From Hippopus hippopus (Eukaryota; Mollusca; Bivalvia; Cardiida; Cardiidae): a stretch of 64,000 nt of DNA. The translations under genes were made by a program, and so were the position numbers. Below the pieces are notes generated by a model. It was not told where the DNA came from, ran no database searches, and was given only the letters and a program-made list of their open reading frames with translations. Positions 62,947 to 64,000 of the stretch are shown one piece after another. The DNA lies in the NCBI GenBank assembly GCA_946811185.2, contig OX328099.1, positions 16,271,859 to 16,335,858 of the forward strand. Direction: 5' to 3'. The first letter of the stretch is position 1, and each line of letters opens with the position of its first letter.

Positions 62947-63189
62947 CTAGAGGTGTAGATAAGTGAATGAAACAGAATCGTAAAACGTTATTTCTTAACT
63001 AAGTGTTGTGGTTACTCAGACTGAAACCCTCTTTTCAGGCAAAATGGACAGGTTCCGGACCGCAAGACTTCTATCTGGGGCAGTAGACTATTTCAGAAAA
63101 TAAAGATAGAGAGTTTGGAGGGGGTGCAACCGAAACTCAAAAAAACATTATCACATCAAATAACTCTTTCAGCGCCGAATGTGTAGATG
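62947..63189. other. Probable intron next to the terminal exon
   Basis: On the minus strand this leads into the acceptor at 62947-62948. No other feature is seen. Confidence 0.35.
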
Positions 63190-63455
63190 TTGTATGCATG
63201 GTATTTCACGCTATTTTCAACATAATTTCAGTTCAATTGAGGCAGTCACTGGACCTATCTGTGCTTTCCTGGAGTTTCTTTTTCCAGTACTTCGCACATT
63301 ATTCTATCTAAGCAACTGGCTGATTCCCCCCCACATAAACACAGCCGAGACAATGATCAGCGCTGAGAGAGGAGTAACTTCTGTCGCAATGAATATCATC
63401 AATCCTCGGGAAAAAAAAAACGCCGAGCTGGGCATTCGAACCAGCTACTCAATGC
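63190..63455 (-). mobile_element. tRNA-derived SINE, third lineage
   Basis: In complement, a head with GCTGGTTCGAATGCCC (B box, near 63432-63447) is followed downstream by TACTGGAAAAAGAAACTCC and a tail with TGAAATTATGTTGAAAATAGCG. Related to 34224 and 31690. The plus-strand 134-codon frame here is a by-product. Confidence 0.72.
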
Positions 63456-63459
63456 TCAG

Positions 63460-63600
63460 GACTGTATTCACCATTTATCCTAAATTATGTTTTAGTCTGA
63501 AAGTGCTTGTTATGGCATCTGATTGGCCGAGACTCTCTGTGTCAGCCAATGAGATGACTAGTTTTAGAATTAAGAAAGTTTAACCTAGATTGATTGTCTT
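63460..63600. mobile_element. Family E MITE, worn
   Basis: GACTGTATTCACCATTTATCC start, then CTGATTGGCCGAGACTC and CAGCCAATGAGATG as a degenerate E stem. The right TIR is not clear. Confidence 0.55.
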
Positions 63601-64000
63601 ATACAGCCCACAGACCGTCAGTCAGCCCATTCTCAAAGTCATATATCTTCACAAACAAAGTATTTGCATGTTTGTAGAGCACACATGTGGTACGAATACC
63701 ACTGTATCAGAAGAGCGTGCAATACGAGCGTTAAGCGTTTGAGATGTGTACACTCCTCTTGTAACATGTATATAGTAACTTTGGCTGAAAATATGCTCTC
63801 TGTAATTTAACTACAGTGATTGAAGGCAACTGCATGGTTTACTAAGAGCTATATAAACTCATCCTCGGAACCTAGGTTTAAGCATTACGTTACTCTCCAT
63901 TCGATTACAGAATGAATCGAAACTGGGTCAACGAGGATGTATAAACTTCGTGTTTTCCATAATGATGTGCTTCTACCTCTGTACAATACGCAAAGTTTTA
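63601..64000. other. No gene recognised
   Basis: TATAAACTCATCCTCG (63851) and CGAGGATGTATAAACTT (63932) form a loose inverted repeat. A TATATAAA at about 63850 could be a chance TATA motif. No supported ORF. Confidence 0.4.

Noticed and set aside
63179..63583. 134-codon plus-strand frame as a gene
   Set aside because: It reads antisense through a SINE and into an E element.
63849..63860. TATA-box promoter
   Set aside because: TATATAAA is expected by chance in AT-rich DNA and no downstream exon is visible.

Overview
The window looks like non-coding DNA from a large animal genome, most likely a bivalve mollusc, possibly a heterodont. It is AT-rich and has no dense array of ORFs. It is packed with short non-autonomous transposons (MITEs), contains tRNA-derived SINEs with recognisable pol III A and B boxes and target-site duplications, and carries a tandem-unit element of a type I know from bivalve genomes. 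The organism call is inference from these families. I see no transposase, reverse transcriptase, rRNA, genuine tRNA gene, CRISPR or bacterial-style operon.

About 100 short foldback elements explain much of the sequence. The labels are mine. Family A (about 35 copies, 190-220 bp) has TTAA ends and a roughly 65-nt hairpin with ends like CGGACAGTGTAGATC / GATCTACACTGTCCG. Family B (about 40 copies, about 229 bp) also has TTAA ends (TTAACCCTTTACCA / TGGTAAAGGGTTAA) and a hairpin around GGAGAAAATGCTGGT / ACCAGCATTTTCTCC. Family L is a B-like variant with the stem AAATTGCTCG / CGAGCAATTT. Family C (about 19 copies, about 260 bp) has GAGCCATGCTCT ends and a subterminal hairpin of AGCCTGCGCAG / CTGCGCAGGCT type. 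Family D (2 copies, 261 bp each) carries two such hairpins. Family E (201 bp when complete) has ends GGGTNCGTATTCACC and a central stem CTGATTGGCTAAACC. Family I (3 copies, about 360-390 bp) is palindromic throughout. For A, + means the long flank lies left of the hairpin; for B, + means the hairpin lies near the left end; for C, + means the hairpin lies near the left end.

Layout: 1-245 is one copy of a block repeated at 62388-62624. 450-8130 is a mix of A, B and C with a three-unit tandem repeat at 4167-4715. 9003-9910 holds two nested insertions. 11000-15600 is poorer in MITEs but has two strong unique palindromes. 15690-24600 is dense in B, A, SINE and I. 25785-26960 is the mollusc-type tandem-unit element with a nested D copy. 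27400-39200 is dense in SINEs, B and C. 42526-42938 is a seven-copy 59-bp tandem repeat. 55067-61117 is rich in TTAA elements joined end to end. 62316-62946 contains the only credible coding evidence: a minus-strand terminal exon with a splice acceptor and a poly(A) signal.

The most unusual signal is how the hairpins evolve. Many single copies of A and B carry base changes present in both arms and absent from most sister copies, so the stems stay paired while the flanks decay. Other copies have lost exactly one arm. Arm-to-arm copying combined with hairpin deletion would explain both.
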